Shown piece by piece: positions 5,572 to 11,917 of a stretch of 11,917 bases of DNA (the first letter of the stretch is position 1; each line of letters begins with the position of its first letter). Made by a program: the position numbers and the translations under genes. This DNA is from Oxalobacteraceae bacterium UBA6704 (lineage in GTDB: Bacteria; Pseudomonadota; Gammaproteobacteria; Burkholderiales; Burkholderiaceae_D). The notes under the pieces were generated by a model that searched no databases, was not told where the DNA came from, and saw only the letters and a list, made by a program, of their open reading frames with translations. The stretch lies in contig DKJA01000074.1 in assembly GCA_002454505.1 (NCBI GenBank), positions 1-11,917 of the forward strand, in the 5' to 3' direction.

Positions 5572-6615
5572 ATGATGACCTTCCGAAGTATCCAGGGCCG
5601 CGCCGCGGCCGCGCTGCTGACGCTGGGCGTGCTGCTCGCGGTACCCGGCGCCGAGGCGGCGCAGCGCAAGTTCGAGATGAATATCGAAGACACCCGCATC
5701 ACGCTGGTGGAGAAGATGCAGTTCCATACCTTTGCGTTTGCCGGCCAGGTCCCCGGCCCGCTGTTCTACGTGGATGAAGGCGACGAGATCGAAGTCCTCG
5801 TCAACAACGTCACCGCGCTGCCGCACACGATCCACTGGCACGGCATGCTGCAGCGTGGCACGTGGAAGATGGATGGCGTGCCGGGCGTGACGCAGCCGCA
5901 GATCGCCCCCGGCGAAAGCTTCACGTACAAGTTCACCGCCGATCCCTCCGGCACGATGTGGTACCACTGCCACGTGAACGTCAACGAACACGTGGCGCTG
6001 CGCGGCATGTGGGGCCCGTTCATCGTCAAGCCGAAGAAGCCGACGGCACTGGAGAAAACGGTGACGAAGGAATTCATCATGATGCTGTCCGACTGGGACT
6101 CGAAGTGGGCCAACAAGCCCGGCTTCGGCGGCGTGCCCGGCGACACCTACGACTACTTCACCATCAACGGCAAGTCGTATCCGGACAACCAGCCGATGCG
6201 CGTGACCAAGGGCGACGTGGTGCGCCTGCGCATCATCGGCGCCGGCGACAAGACGCACAGCATCCACCTGCACGGCCACATCATGACGGTGGCGTTCAAG
6301 GATGGCTTCCCGCTGCCCGCACCGTACAAGGCCGACACCATCGCGGTGGCACCGGGCGAACGCTACGACCTGATCTTCACGGCCGACAATCCGGGCCGCT
6401 GGATGATCCACGACCACGTCGACAGCCACACGATGAACGGCGACCGGCCGATGGGCGGGATCATGAGCGTGCTCGAATACACCGACATCAAGCCGGACGA
6501 TTTCTACGACTGGAAGGCCAAGAAGTTCGAACCGAACTTCTACTACGAGGACTCGCTCAAGCGGGGACCCGGCATCTACACCAACGACGGCTTCAAGGGC
6601 CAGGCCGTCCAGTAA
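5572..6615 (+). CDS. ncgA: NcgA, type C two-domain multicopper (blue copper) oxidase of the nirK cluster
   Basis: The protein has 347 residues with a Sec signal peptide (hydrophobic LLTLGVLLAVPG, predicted cleavage after GAEA at 29), so it is periplasmic. Cupredoxin domain 1 carries PHTIHWHG (H85 type 1; H88 and H90 type 2/3) and WYHCHVNVNEHVALRGM (H132 and H134 type 3; C133, H140 and M146 type 1). Domain 2 carries HSIHLHGH (H232, H234) and IHDHVDSH (H280, H282), where Asp281 replaces the type 1 Cys. A type 1 copper only in domain 1 plus a complete trinuclear set defines the type C class, exemplified by N. europaea blue copper oxidase. Such enzymes couple one-electron oxidation to four-electron O2 reduction; the physiological substrate is unknown. 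A second in-frame ATG at 5575 is an equal start candidate; AAGGGGA at 5561-5567 serves both. It is the first gene of the operon, under two NsrR-type sites. It is easily misnamed NirK or laccase. Confidence 0.9.
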   Translation: MMTFRSIQGRAAAALLTLGVLLAVPGAEAAQRKFEMNIEDTRITLVEKMQFHTFAFAGQVPGPLFYVDEGDEIEVLVNNVTALPHTIHWHGMLQRGTWKMDGVPGVTQPQIAPGESFTYKFTADPSGTMWYHCHVNVNEHVALRGMWGPFIVKPKKPTALEKTVTKEFIMMLSDWDSKWANKPGFGGVPGDTYDYFTINGKSYPDNQPMRVTKGDVVRLRIIGAGDKTHSIHLHGHIMTVAFKDGFPLPAPYKADTIAVAPGERYDLIFTADNPGRWMIHDHVDSHTMNGDRPMGGIMSVLEYTDIKPDDFYDWKAKKFEPNFYYEDSLKRGPGIYTNDGFKGQAVQ

Positions 6616-6624
6616 GGAGCGCAC

Positions 6625-7311
6625 ATGAAAATCCCGACACGAATCGCCGCGCTTGGGCTGGCCGCCCTCGCGCTTGGCAACGGCGCGGCCGCCGCCGACC
6701 TGCTGTCGCAGCAATGCGTGGCCTGCCACGCGGTGACGAAGCCCGACAAGCCGACCATCGACCGCCTGCTCGAACGCAGGGGCCCGGACCTGTACTACGC
6801 CGGCGCGAAGTTCAACAAGGACTGGCTGGTGGCGTGGCTGCAGAATCCCACCACGCTGCGCGCCGGCGGCGCGATGTACTTCAACGCCGTCAAGCCCGGC
6901 GCCAACCACGCGATCGACACGATCGATGCGGCCAGGGTGCCGGCCCACCCGAAACTGTCGGCGGCCGATGCCGCCGCCGCGGCGGACCTGCTGATGGCCC
7001 TGAAGGGCGATGGCCTCGTCACGGCCGGCGCCTTCAAGGGCGAACCGGGCGGCTCGATGGCGGCGATGCTGTTCTCGAAGCTGCGCGGCTGCACGTCGTG
7101 CCACGCGGCCAAGCCGGGCGCGGCGCCCACCTCCGGGCCCGAGCTGTACACGGCGGGCGACCGCCTGCAGCCCGACTACGTGCTGGCCTATATCAAGGAT
7201 CCGCAGCGCTTCGATGCGCACACATGGATGCCCAGCCTGGGCCTGACGGACGGCGACCTGCAGAAGCTGACCGGCTACCTGTCCACGCTGAAGAACCAGG
7301 AGAAGAAATGA
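6625..7311 (+). CDS. ncgB: NcgB, periplasmic di-haem cytochrome c
   Basis: The protein has 228 residues, with a signal peptide (RIAALGLAALALGNGAAA, cleavage near 23) followed by two class I-like cytochrome c modules. Haem motifs are CVACH (31-35) and CTSCH (156-160). Likely axial methionines are M84 (GGAMYF) and M202 (TWMPSLGL), each the usual distance from its haem site. The ATG lies 9 bases after the ncgA stop, and TAAGGAG (6613-6619) overlaps that stop codon, so the two are translationally close. In the N. europaea nirK cluster cytochromes c occupy the same place and have been linked to nitrite tolerance. The probable role is carrying electrons to or from NcgA and NirK. The symbol is assigned by position; I cannot check haem counts against the reference proteins here. 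Confidence 0.85.
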   Translation: MKIPTRIAALGLAALALGNGAAAADLLSQQCVACHAVTKPDKPTIDRLLERRGPDLYYAGAKFNKDWLVAWLQNPTTLRAGGAMYFNAVKPGANHAIDTIDAARVPAHPKLSAADAAAAADLLMALKGDGLVTAGAFKGEPGGSMAAMLFSKLRGCTSCHAAKPGAAPTSGPELYTAGDRLQPDYVLAYIKDPQRFDAHTWMPSLGLTDGDLQKLTGYLSTLKNQEKK

Positions 7312-7709
7312 TGGCCACCGCATTGAAACTGCTGCCCAATTTCCTCCGCGGTGCGACGGCCGCCGTCGGCCTGCTGTCGCTGTTGCTTGCTGCCGATGCG
7401 GCGCGGGCCGCCGAGCCGCCCGCGCGTGCCGTAAAAAACTACAACGTGTACTGCGTGCAGTGCCATGGCGCGAACCGCGACGGAAACGGCATCAACAGCG
7501 CCGCGATGGCCGTCAAGCCGCGCGACCACACGGACACCAAGGCGATGGGCGACACGCCCGACGACACGCTGTTCAAGGCGATCAAGGGCGGCGGCCTGGC
7601 GGTCAGCAAATCCGTGCTGATGCCGAAATGGGAAGGAGTACTGAACGACGAAGAAATCACCGAACTCGTGAGCTATCTGCGTTTCGTCAGCAAGACGGCA
7701 TCGAAGTAA
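7308..7709 (+). CDS. ncgC: NcgC, small mono-haem cytochrome c
   Basis: The protein has 133 residues, with an N-terminal signal or anchor segment (AAVGLLSLLLAADAARAA, about 18-35). A single class I haem motif CVQCH (49-53) follows, with axial M105 in SVLMPKWEGVL and the C-terminal helix EITELVSYLRFVS. The ATG at 7308 overlaps the ncgB stop (ATGA), indicating translational coupling. A second in-frame ATG at 7311 is equally possible, and AGGAG at 7298-7302 precedes both. This fold usually shuttles single electrons in the periplasm, and the gene stands directly before nirK, so donation to NirK is the simplest inference. The symbol is assigned by position in the cluster. Confidence 0.85.
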   Translation: MMATALKLLPNFLRGATAAVGLLSLLLAADAARAAEPPARAVKNYNVYCVQCHGANRDGNGINSAAMAVKPRDHTDTKAMGDTPDDTLFKAIKGGGLAVSKSVLMPKWEGVLNDEEITELVSYLRFVSKTASK

Positions 7710-7785
7710 GCCAGGTTTGGAAACAGGCATGTGGCGAAACCAGCCGCGCATTCATCACACAGTTTTACAACAACAGGAAGCAACC

Positions 7786-8709
7786 ATGAAGAAAATCAGC
7801 ATGTGCATCGCCATCGCCGCGGCGATGCTGGGTTCTGCCGCCGTGCAGGCCAAGACCGTCAAGATCACCATGACGGCCAAGGAAGTCGATACGCCGATCG
7901 ACAACAAGGGCACGATGTACCGCTCGTGGACGTTCGAAGGCCAGGTGCCGGGCCCGGTCGTCCACGTGGAAGAAGGCGACGTCGTCGAATTCACGCTGTA
8001 CAACGACAAGTCCAGCAAGAACTCGCACTCGATGGACTTCCACGCCGCCCGCGTGGACGTCGTCAAGGACTTCGAGCAGGTGGCACCGGGCGAGAAAGGC
8101 ACGTACACGTTCCGCGCCGACTATCCCGGCATCTTCTACTACCACTGCGGCGCCGATCCGATGATCCAGCACATCGCGCGCGGCATGTACGGCGCGATCA
8201 TCGTCGATCCAAAGGACAAGACGGCAATGCCGAAGGCCGACCGCGAGTACGTGCTGATCCAGTCCGAGCTGTACCAGAATCCGGACAACCAGGCCGACAT
8301 GATGGCCAATAAATGGTCGAACATCCTGTTCAACGGCGGCATCTTCAAGTACGACCCGGTGCACGATCCGGCCGCCACCCGCATGCTGCAGGCCAAGCCG
8401 GGCGAGCGCGTGCGCATCTACTACATCAACGCGGGCGCCAACGAGTTCTCGTCGTTCCACTCGATCGCCGGCATCTGGGACCGCGTCTACCCGAGCGGCA
8501 ATCCGAAGAACCAGCTGCATGGCCTGCAAAGCTATGTGGTCGGTCCCGGCGATGCGTCGACGTTCGACATCATCTCGCCGGTGGAAGGCGCCAACGCGCT
8601 GGTGACCCACTCGATGCGCCAGGCGCTGTCCGGCGGCATCGCGATCCTGCAGTTCACCAAGGACGCCGACCCGACGATGGGCAAGGGCGACAAGATCCTG
8701 GTGCGCTGA
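7786..8709 (+). CDS. nirK: NirK, copper-containing nitrite reductase (NO-forming)
   Basis: The protein has 307 residues, with a Sec signal peptide ending VQA (22), so it is periplasmic. It reduces nitrite to NO. Type 1 copper ligands are H81, C121, H129 and M134; type 2 ligands are H86, H120 and H275. The catalytic pair Asp84 (SHSMDFH) and His225 (SSFHSIAG) is present. The Cys-to-His spacing in HCGADPMIQHIARGM is 8, one shorter than in Alcaligenes-type NirK, and the protein is short because it has no extra cytochrome or cupredoxin domain. The ATG at 7786 is preferred to an in-frame ATG at 7717 because AGGAAG (7775-7780) precedes it and the signal peptide begins there. It is the last gene of the ncg operon. 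The 76-base gap before it holds no clear promoter or NsrR dyad, so it probably depends on the ncgA promoter. Confidence 0.95.
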   Translation: MKKISMCIAIAAAMLGSAAVQAKTVKITMTAKEVDTPIDNKGTMYRSWTFEGQVPGPVVHVEEGDVVEFTLYNDKSSKNSHSMDFHAARVDVVKDFEQVAPGEKGTYTFRADYPGIFYYHCGADPMIQHIARGMYGAIIVDPKDKTAMPKADREYVLIQSELYQNPDNQADMMANKWSNILFNGGIFKYDPVHDPAATRMLQAKPGERVRIYYINAGANEFSSFHSIAGIWDRVYPSGNPKNQLHGLQSYVVGPGDASTFDIISPVEGANALVTHSMRQALSGGIAILQFTKDADPTMGKGDKILVR

Positions 8710-8729
8710 CGTCTCACTGTTGCACAAGC

Positions 8730-8754
8730 GATGGCGGGCCGCCGGTCCGCCATC
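8730..8754 (+). terminator. Very stable hairpin between nirK and cusB
   Basis: GATGGCGG (8730-8737) pairs with CCGCCATC (8747-8754). Inner bases extend this to an 11-bp stem (one G-U) with a 3-base loop. It begins 21 bases after the nirK stop. Only TTC follows rather than a T-run, so full intrinsic termination is doubtful. It may be a partial terminator, a processing barrier or a 3' stabiliser, and it ends three bases before the cusB Shine-Dalgarno AAGGA (8758-8762). Confidence 0.55.
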
Positions 8755-8769
8755 TTCAAGGACAATTCC

Positions 8770-10101
8770 ATGGCACTCTCCCGCAGAAGCTTCCTGGCCG
8801 GCCTGTTTGCCGTCAGCGCAGGCACCGGCCTGGCCGGCTATCACCTGTCCCGCTATGCCGTCGGCCGCTTCGGTCGCATGGCCGCAGCCGATACCTCAGG
8901 CGCCGCATACACCTGCTCGATGCACACGCATGTCCGGCAAGGCAGCCCCGGGCCCTGCCCCATCTGCGGCATGACCATGATCAAGGTGGAGGGCGGCGCC
9001 GTCGCCACGCGCGCCGGCGCGCAGGACGCGGTGCACGTGCCGCCGGCCGTGCAGCAGCAGATCGGCGTGCAGACGGCCGTGGCCACGCTGGCGCCGCTGG
9101 CGCAGACCATCCGCGCGTATGCCACGATCGGCTACGACAGTACCGCCACCGTGTCCGTCAACCCGCGGGTGGAAGGCTGGATCCGGCGCCTGGCCGTGGC
9201 GGGCGTGGGCCAGCCCGTGCGGCGCGGCCAGCTGCTGTACGAGATCTATTCGCCCGAACTGCAGCAGCGGCAGCGCGAATACCTGGACCTGCTGACCCGC
9301 AAGGAAGGCATGCTGGCCAGTGCCAGCATGGAAATGGGCGCCGGCGTCAATGCGATGACGGGCAGCCTGGTGAAGGAAAAATTCCGCAACCGGGCCCGCC
9401 TGCTGGCCGCCGACATGAACGAGGCCCAGGTGGCCGAGCTGGAACGCTCGCGCCGCGTGATCGATGTGGTGGCCGTATATGCGGCCCGCGACGGCATCGT
9501 CACGGCGGTGGGCGTCCAGGAGGGCAATTACGTCAACCCGATGCAGCAGGTGCTTGCCTATGCGGACACCCCGCGCGTGTGGGCCGAGCTGACGCTGTAT
9601 CCCGACCAGGTGGGCTGGCTGAAGACGGGCGACACGGTGCGCCTGCGCTCCGCGCTGGATGGCTCCGAGACGCGCGCCCGCATCGACCTGGCGACGCTGC
9701 AGGTGGACGGCGCCAGCCGCACTGCCCGGCTGCGCGTGCCGCTGGCGGACCGCCACGGCGCCTTCCCGCCCGGCGCGTTTGCCGATGCGGAGATCGATGC
9801 GCGGGCGCAGACGGTAGTGTCGGTGCCGCGCGAAGCCGTCGTCAAGGGTGCGCGCGGCGACTACGTGATCGTGGCCGGCGCGCAGGACCATTTCAGGCGC
9901 GTGCCGGTCACCACCGGTATCGAAAGCGCCGATGCCGTCGCCATCACGCGGGGTTTGAAGGCTGGCGACCGGGTGGCCGTCAATGCCCAGTTCTTGCTGG
10001 ATGGCGCGCTGGCGTTGCAGGCGCCGGTTTCAGTCCCCAAGCCAGCCGAACCGACGCATGAAGCTGGTCACGCCGGTCACCACCATGGAGGCATGCCGTG
10101 A
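8770..10101 (+). CDS. cusB: CusB-type RND efflux periplasmic adaptor with heavy-metal-binding domain and twin-arginine signal
   Basis: The protein has 443 residues. MALSRRSFLAGLFAVSAG carries a twin-arginine motif (SRRSFL, R5/R6), suggesting Tat export, which is unusual for an RND adaptor. Residues 47-74 are a heavy-metal-binding domain (YTCSMH then PCPICGM; C49, H52, C63, C66). A membrane-fusion-protein body follows: barrel-sandwich halves around VEGWIRRLAVAGVGQPVRRGQLLY and ARDGIVTAVGVQEGNYV, a helical hairpin between them, and a beta-barrel near 268-350. The C-terminus is His-rich (HEAGHAGHHHGG, 430-441). With CusA and an outer-membrane channel it would export Cu(I)/Ag(I). ATG 8770 was chosen over an in-frame ATG at 8731 because AAGGA lies 7 bases before it and it opens the Tat signal. 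The gene starts 60 bases after nirK and overlaps cusA by 4 bases. No cusC or cusF is visible in the window. Confidence 0.88.
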   Translation: MALSRRSFLAGLFAVSAGTGLAGYHLSRYAVGRFGRMAAADTSGAAYTCSMHTHVRQGSPGPCPICGMTMIKVEGGAVATRAGAQDAVHVPPAVQQQIGVQTAVATLAPLAQTIRAYATIGYDSTATVSVNPRVEGWIRRLAVAGVGQPVRRGQLLYEIYSPELQQRQREYLDLLTRKEGMLASASMEMGAGVNAMTGSLVKEKFRNRARLLAADMNEAQVAELERSRRVIDVVAVYAARDGIVTAVGVQEGNYVNPMQQVLAYADTPRVWAELTLYPDQVGWLKTGDTVRLRSALDGSETRARIDLATLQVDGASRTARLRVPLADRHGAFPPGAFADAEIDARAQTVVSVPREAVVKGARGDYVIVAGAQDHFRRVPVTTGIESADAVAITRGLKAGDRVAVNAQFLLDGALALQAPVSVPKPAEPTHEAGHAGHHHGGMP

Positions 10102-11917
10102 GCCTCGCCGCGCTGATCGCCTGGTCCATCCGCTACCGGCTGCTCGTGCTGGCCGCCAGCGTGGCGCTGCTGCTGGGCGGTGCATGGTCGGCAGCGCGGC
10201 TGCCGCTGGATGCGCTGCCCGACCTGTCCGACGTGCAGGTCATCGTCAATACCGAATACCCCGGCCAGGCGCCGCAGCTGGTGGAAGACCAGGTCACCTA
10301 CCCCGTCGCCGCGGCGCTGCTGGCCGTGCCCGGCGCACGCGCCGTGCGGGGCTTCTCGATGTTCGGCGAGTCGTTCGTCTACGTGATCCTCGACGAGAAT
10401 ACCGATATCTACCGGGCCCGCACGCGGGTGCAGGAAATCCTCGCCCAGGTGCGCGGCCAGCTGCCGGCCGATGCGATGCCGCGGCTGGGCCCCGACGCAT
10501 CCGGCGTTGGCTGGGTGCTCGAATACGCGCTGCGCGACCGCTCCGGCAAACTGAGCCCGGACCGCCTGCGTGCGCTGCAGGATTTTCATTTGAAACTGGA
10601 ACTGCAAAGCGTGCCGGGCGTGGCCGAAGTGGCCAGCCTGGGCGGCCAGGCGCGCCAGTTCCACATCGATGCCGATCCGGCCCGGCTGGCCGCGCACGGC
10701 CTGGACATGGATGCGCTGGCCGGCGCCGTCCGCAATGCCAACCGCGCTGCCGGCGGTGCGCCGCTGCAGATGGGCGGTGCCGAATACCTGCTGCACATGC
10801 CGGGCTATCTGCGCGACGTGCGCGACCTGGCCGCCGTGCCGGTGCCGGCCGGCGACGCCAATGTCCCGCTGGGCAGCCTGGCCGACGTCGGCATCGGCCC
10901 GCAGCTGCGGCGGGGCATGGCCGACCTGGACGGCCGTGGCGACGTGGCCGGCGCCATCGTCGTCATGCGCCATGCCGGCAATGCGCTGGCCACCGCCAAT
11001 GCGGTGAAGGCGCGGCTGCGCGCGCTGCAGGCGACGCTGCCGGCAGGCGTGGAGATCGTCACCACCTACGACCGCGCCGGCCTGATCGAACGGGCGATTG
11101 CCACGCTGCGCGACAAGCTGTTCGAGGAATCCGTCGTCGTCGCGATCATCTGCGGCCTGTTCTTATTCCGCGTGCGTTCGGCGTTCGTCGCCATCGTCAC
11201 GCTGCCGCTGGGGATTCTTGCCGCGCTGTGGGTGATGCGGCTGCAGGGCGTGTCGGCCAATATCATGTCGCTGGGCGGCATCGCCATCGCCATCGGCGCC
11301 ATGGTCGACGGCGCGATCGTCATGATCGAGAACCTGCACCGCCACCTGGAACATGAGGCGGAGCCGCCGCGCGGTGCGGCGTTGTGGGCACTGGTGGCGC
11401 GTTCGGCCACCGAAGTGGGCCCGGCGCTGTTCTTCTCGCTGGTGATCATCACCGTGTCCTTCCTGCCCGTGTTCACGCTGCAGGGCCAGGAGCTGCGGCT
11501 GTTCGCACCGCTGGCCTACACCAAGACCTACGCGATGGCAGCTGCGGCGATCCTGGCCGTCACGCTGACGCCCGTGCTGATGGGCTACCTGATACGCGGG
11601 AAGATCAAGCCGGAATCCGCCAATCCCATCAACCGCGGCCTGCAGGCACTGTACCGGCCCGTGCTGGCCGGCGCGCTGGCGCGGCCGAAGACGACCGTCG
11701 CGATTGCGCTGCTGGTCCTGGCATCCGGCACGCTACCTTTATTAAAGCTGGGCAGCGAATTCATGCCGCCGCTGGACGAAGGCGAACTGCTGTACATGCC
11801 GACGACGCTGCCCGGCCTGGGCGCCGACGAAGCGGCGCGGCTGCTGCAGCGCACCGACGCGATCCTGGCCGCGCGGCCGCAGGTAGCGCAGGTGTTCGGC
11901 AAGGCCGGCCGCGCCGA
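10098..11917 (+). CDS. cusA: CusA/SilA-type heavy-metal RND efflux pump, N-terminal part (cut by right edge)
   Basis: The frame opens at GTG 10098, overlapping the cusB stop as GTGA, with GGAGG at 10087-10091. About 606 residues are visible of roughly 1040 expected. Landmarks are the first membrane helix with RYRLLVLAASVALLLGG, the porter-domain start PLDALPDLSDVQVIV, GVGWVLEYALRDRSGK as in CusA, and transmembrane segments from about residue 335. D404 in IAIGAMVDGAIVMIENLHRHLE is the proton-relay Asp equivalent to E. coli CusA D405. Further CusA-like motifs are FLPVFTLQGQELRLFAPLAYTKTYAMA and GSEFMPPLDEGELLYMPTT. These favour the Cu/Ag (CusA/SilA) branch over CzcA. The pump uses the proton gradient to move metal from the periplasm or inner membrane to the outside. 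The downstream partner genes are beyond the window. Confidence 0.92.
   Translation, partial: MSLAALIAWSIRYRLLVLAASVALLLGGAWSAARLPLDALPDLSDVQVIVNTEYPGQAPQLVEDQVTYPVAAALLAVPGARAVRGFSMFGESFVYVILDENTDIYRARTRVQEILAQVRGQLPADAMPRLGPDASGVGWVLEYALRDRSGKLSPDRLRALQDFHLKLELQSVPGVAEVASLGGQARQFHIDADPARLAAHGLDMDALAGAVRNANRAAGGAPLQMGGAEYLLHMPGYLRDVRDLAAVPVPAGDANVPLGSLADVGIGPQLRRGMADLDGRGDVAGAIVVMRHAGNALATANAVKARLRALQATLPAGVEIVTTYDRAGLIERAIATLRDKLFEESVVVAIICGLFLFRVRSAFVAIVTLPLGILAALWVMRLQGVSANIMSLGGIAIAIGAMVDGAIVMIENLHRHLEHEAEPPRGAALWALVARSATEVGPALFFSLVIITVSFLPVFTLQGQELRLFAPLAYTKTYAMAAAAILAVTLTPVLMGYLIRGKIKPESANPINRGLQALYRPVLAGALARPKTTVAIALLVLASGTLPLLKLGSEFMPPLDEGELLYMPTTLPGLGADEAARLLQRTDAILAARPQVAQVFGKAGRA

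Noticed and set aside
5572..6615. Reading this gene as a second nitrite reductase
   Set aside because: It has the HWH, HLH, HCH and HDH trinuclear-copper motifs of multicopper oxidases, which NirK lacks, and it does not have the NirK catalytic Asp/His arrangement.
5161..7323. 720-codon open frame on the minus strand opposite nsrR, ncgA and ncgB
   Set aside because: It lies fully opposite clearly recognised genes. Its sequence is rich in Arg, Val, His and Ala with no domain, as expected when GC-rich third positions suppress stops in the antisense frame.
7717..7785. Longer nirK start at 7717
   Set aside because: The extra residues precede a perfectly placed signal peptide, and AGGAAG is correctly spaced only for the ATG at 7786.
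8731..8769. Longer cusB start at 8731
   Set aside because: It would begin inside the intergenic hairpin and bury the Tat signal behind 13 residues. AAGGA supports 8770.

Overview
The window is uniformly GC-rich protein-coding DNA with strong G/C preference at third codon positions. The gene families suggest a heterotrophic betaproteobacterium of the Burkholderiales, probably an Oxalobacteraceae (Massilia/Duganella-like) genome. That placement is an inference from style and gene content, because no rRNA or other taxonomic marker is present. I see no tRNA, rRNA, insertion sequence or CRISPR array.

Layout. (1) Bases 1-2116, minus strand: most of a large regulator with an OmpR-type winged helix fused to an NB-ARC-like ATPase and a helical C-terminal region; it runs off the left edge. 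(2) 2117-2600: a 484-base divergent intergenic region holding a cluster of TGGTCCA motifs in direct and inverted orientation, and a -10 element so close to the next start codon that the mRNA may be leaderless. (3) 2601-4025: a MocR/GabR-type regulator (GntR helix-turn-helix plus PLP-binding aminotransferase-like domain). (4) 4130-4864: an OmpR-family response regulator with no sensor kinase in view. (5) 4944-8709: the centrepiece, nsrR followed by ncgA-ncgB-ncgC-nirK. This is the gene set and order known from the nirK cluster of the ammonia oxidiser Nitrosomonas europaea: an NO-sensing Fe-S repressor, a type C two-domain multicopper oxidase, a di-haem cytochrome c, a mono-haem cytochrome c and copper nitrite reductase. 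(6) 8770-11917: cusB and cusA (right-truncated), the adaptor and pump of a copper/silver RND efflux system.

How the parts may work together. Three 23-bp dyads fit the 11-1-11 NsrR operator pattern: one over the -10 of nsrR itself and two upstream of ncgA. The simplest reading is that NO or nitrite stress relieves NsrR repression and switches on nsrR and the ncgABC-nirK operon together. NirK reduces nitrite to NO in the periplasm. The two cytochromes and the multicopper oxidase probably act as electron-transfer or detoxification partners. The copper exporter sits 60 bases downstream on the same strand, separated from nirK by a very stable 11-bp hairpin. This suggests that copper loading of the two cupredoxin enzymes is coordinated with copper removal. 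No NO reductase and no ammonia-oxidation genes are visible in the window.

The best candidates for a closer look are the nitrifier-type nirK cluster coupled to CusBA, the NsrR operator set with a hairpin and U9 tract in the ncgA leader, the twin-arginine signal plus metal-binding ends of CusB, and the TGGTCCA array.
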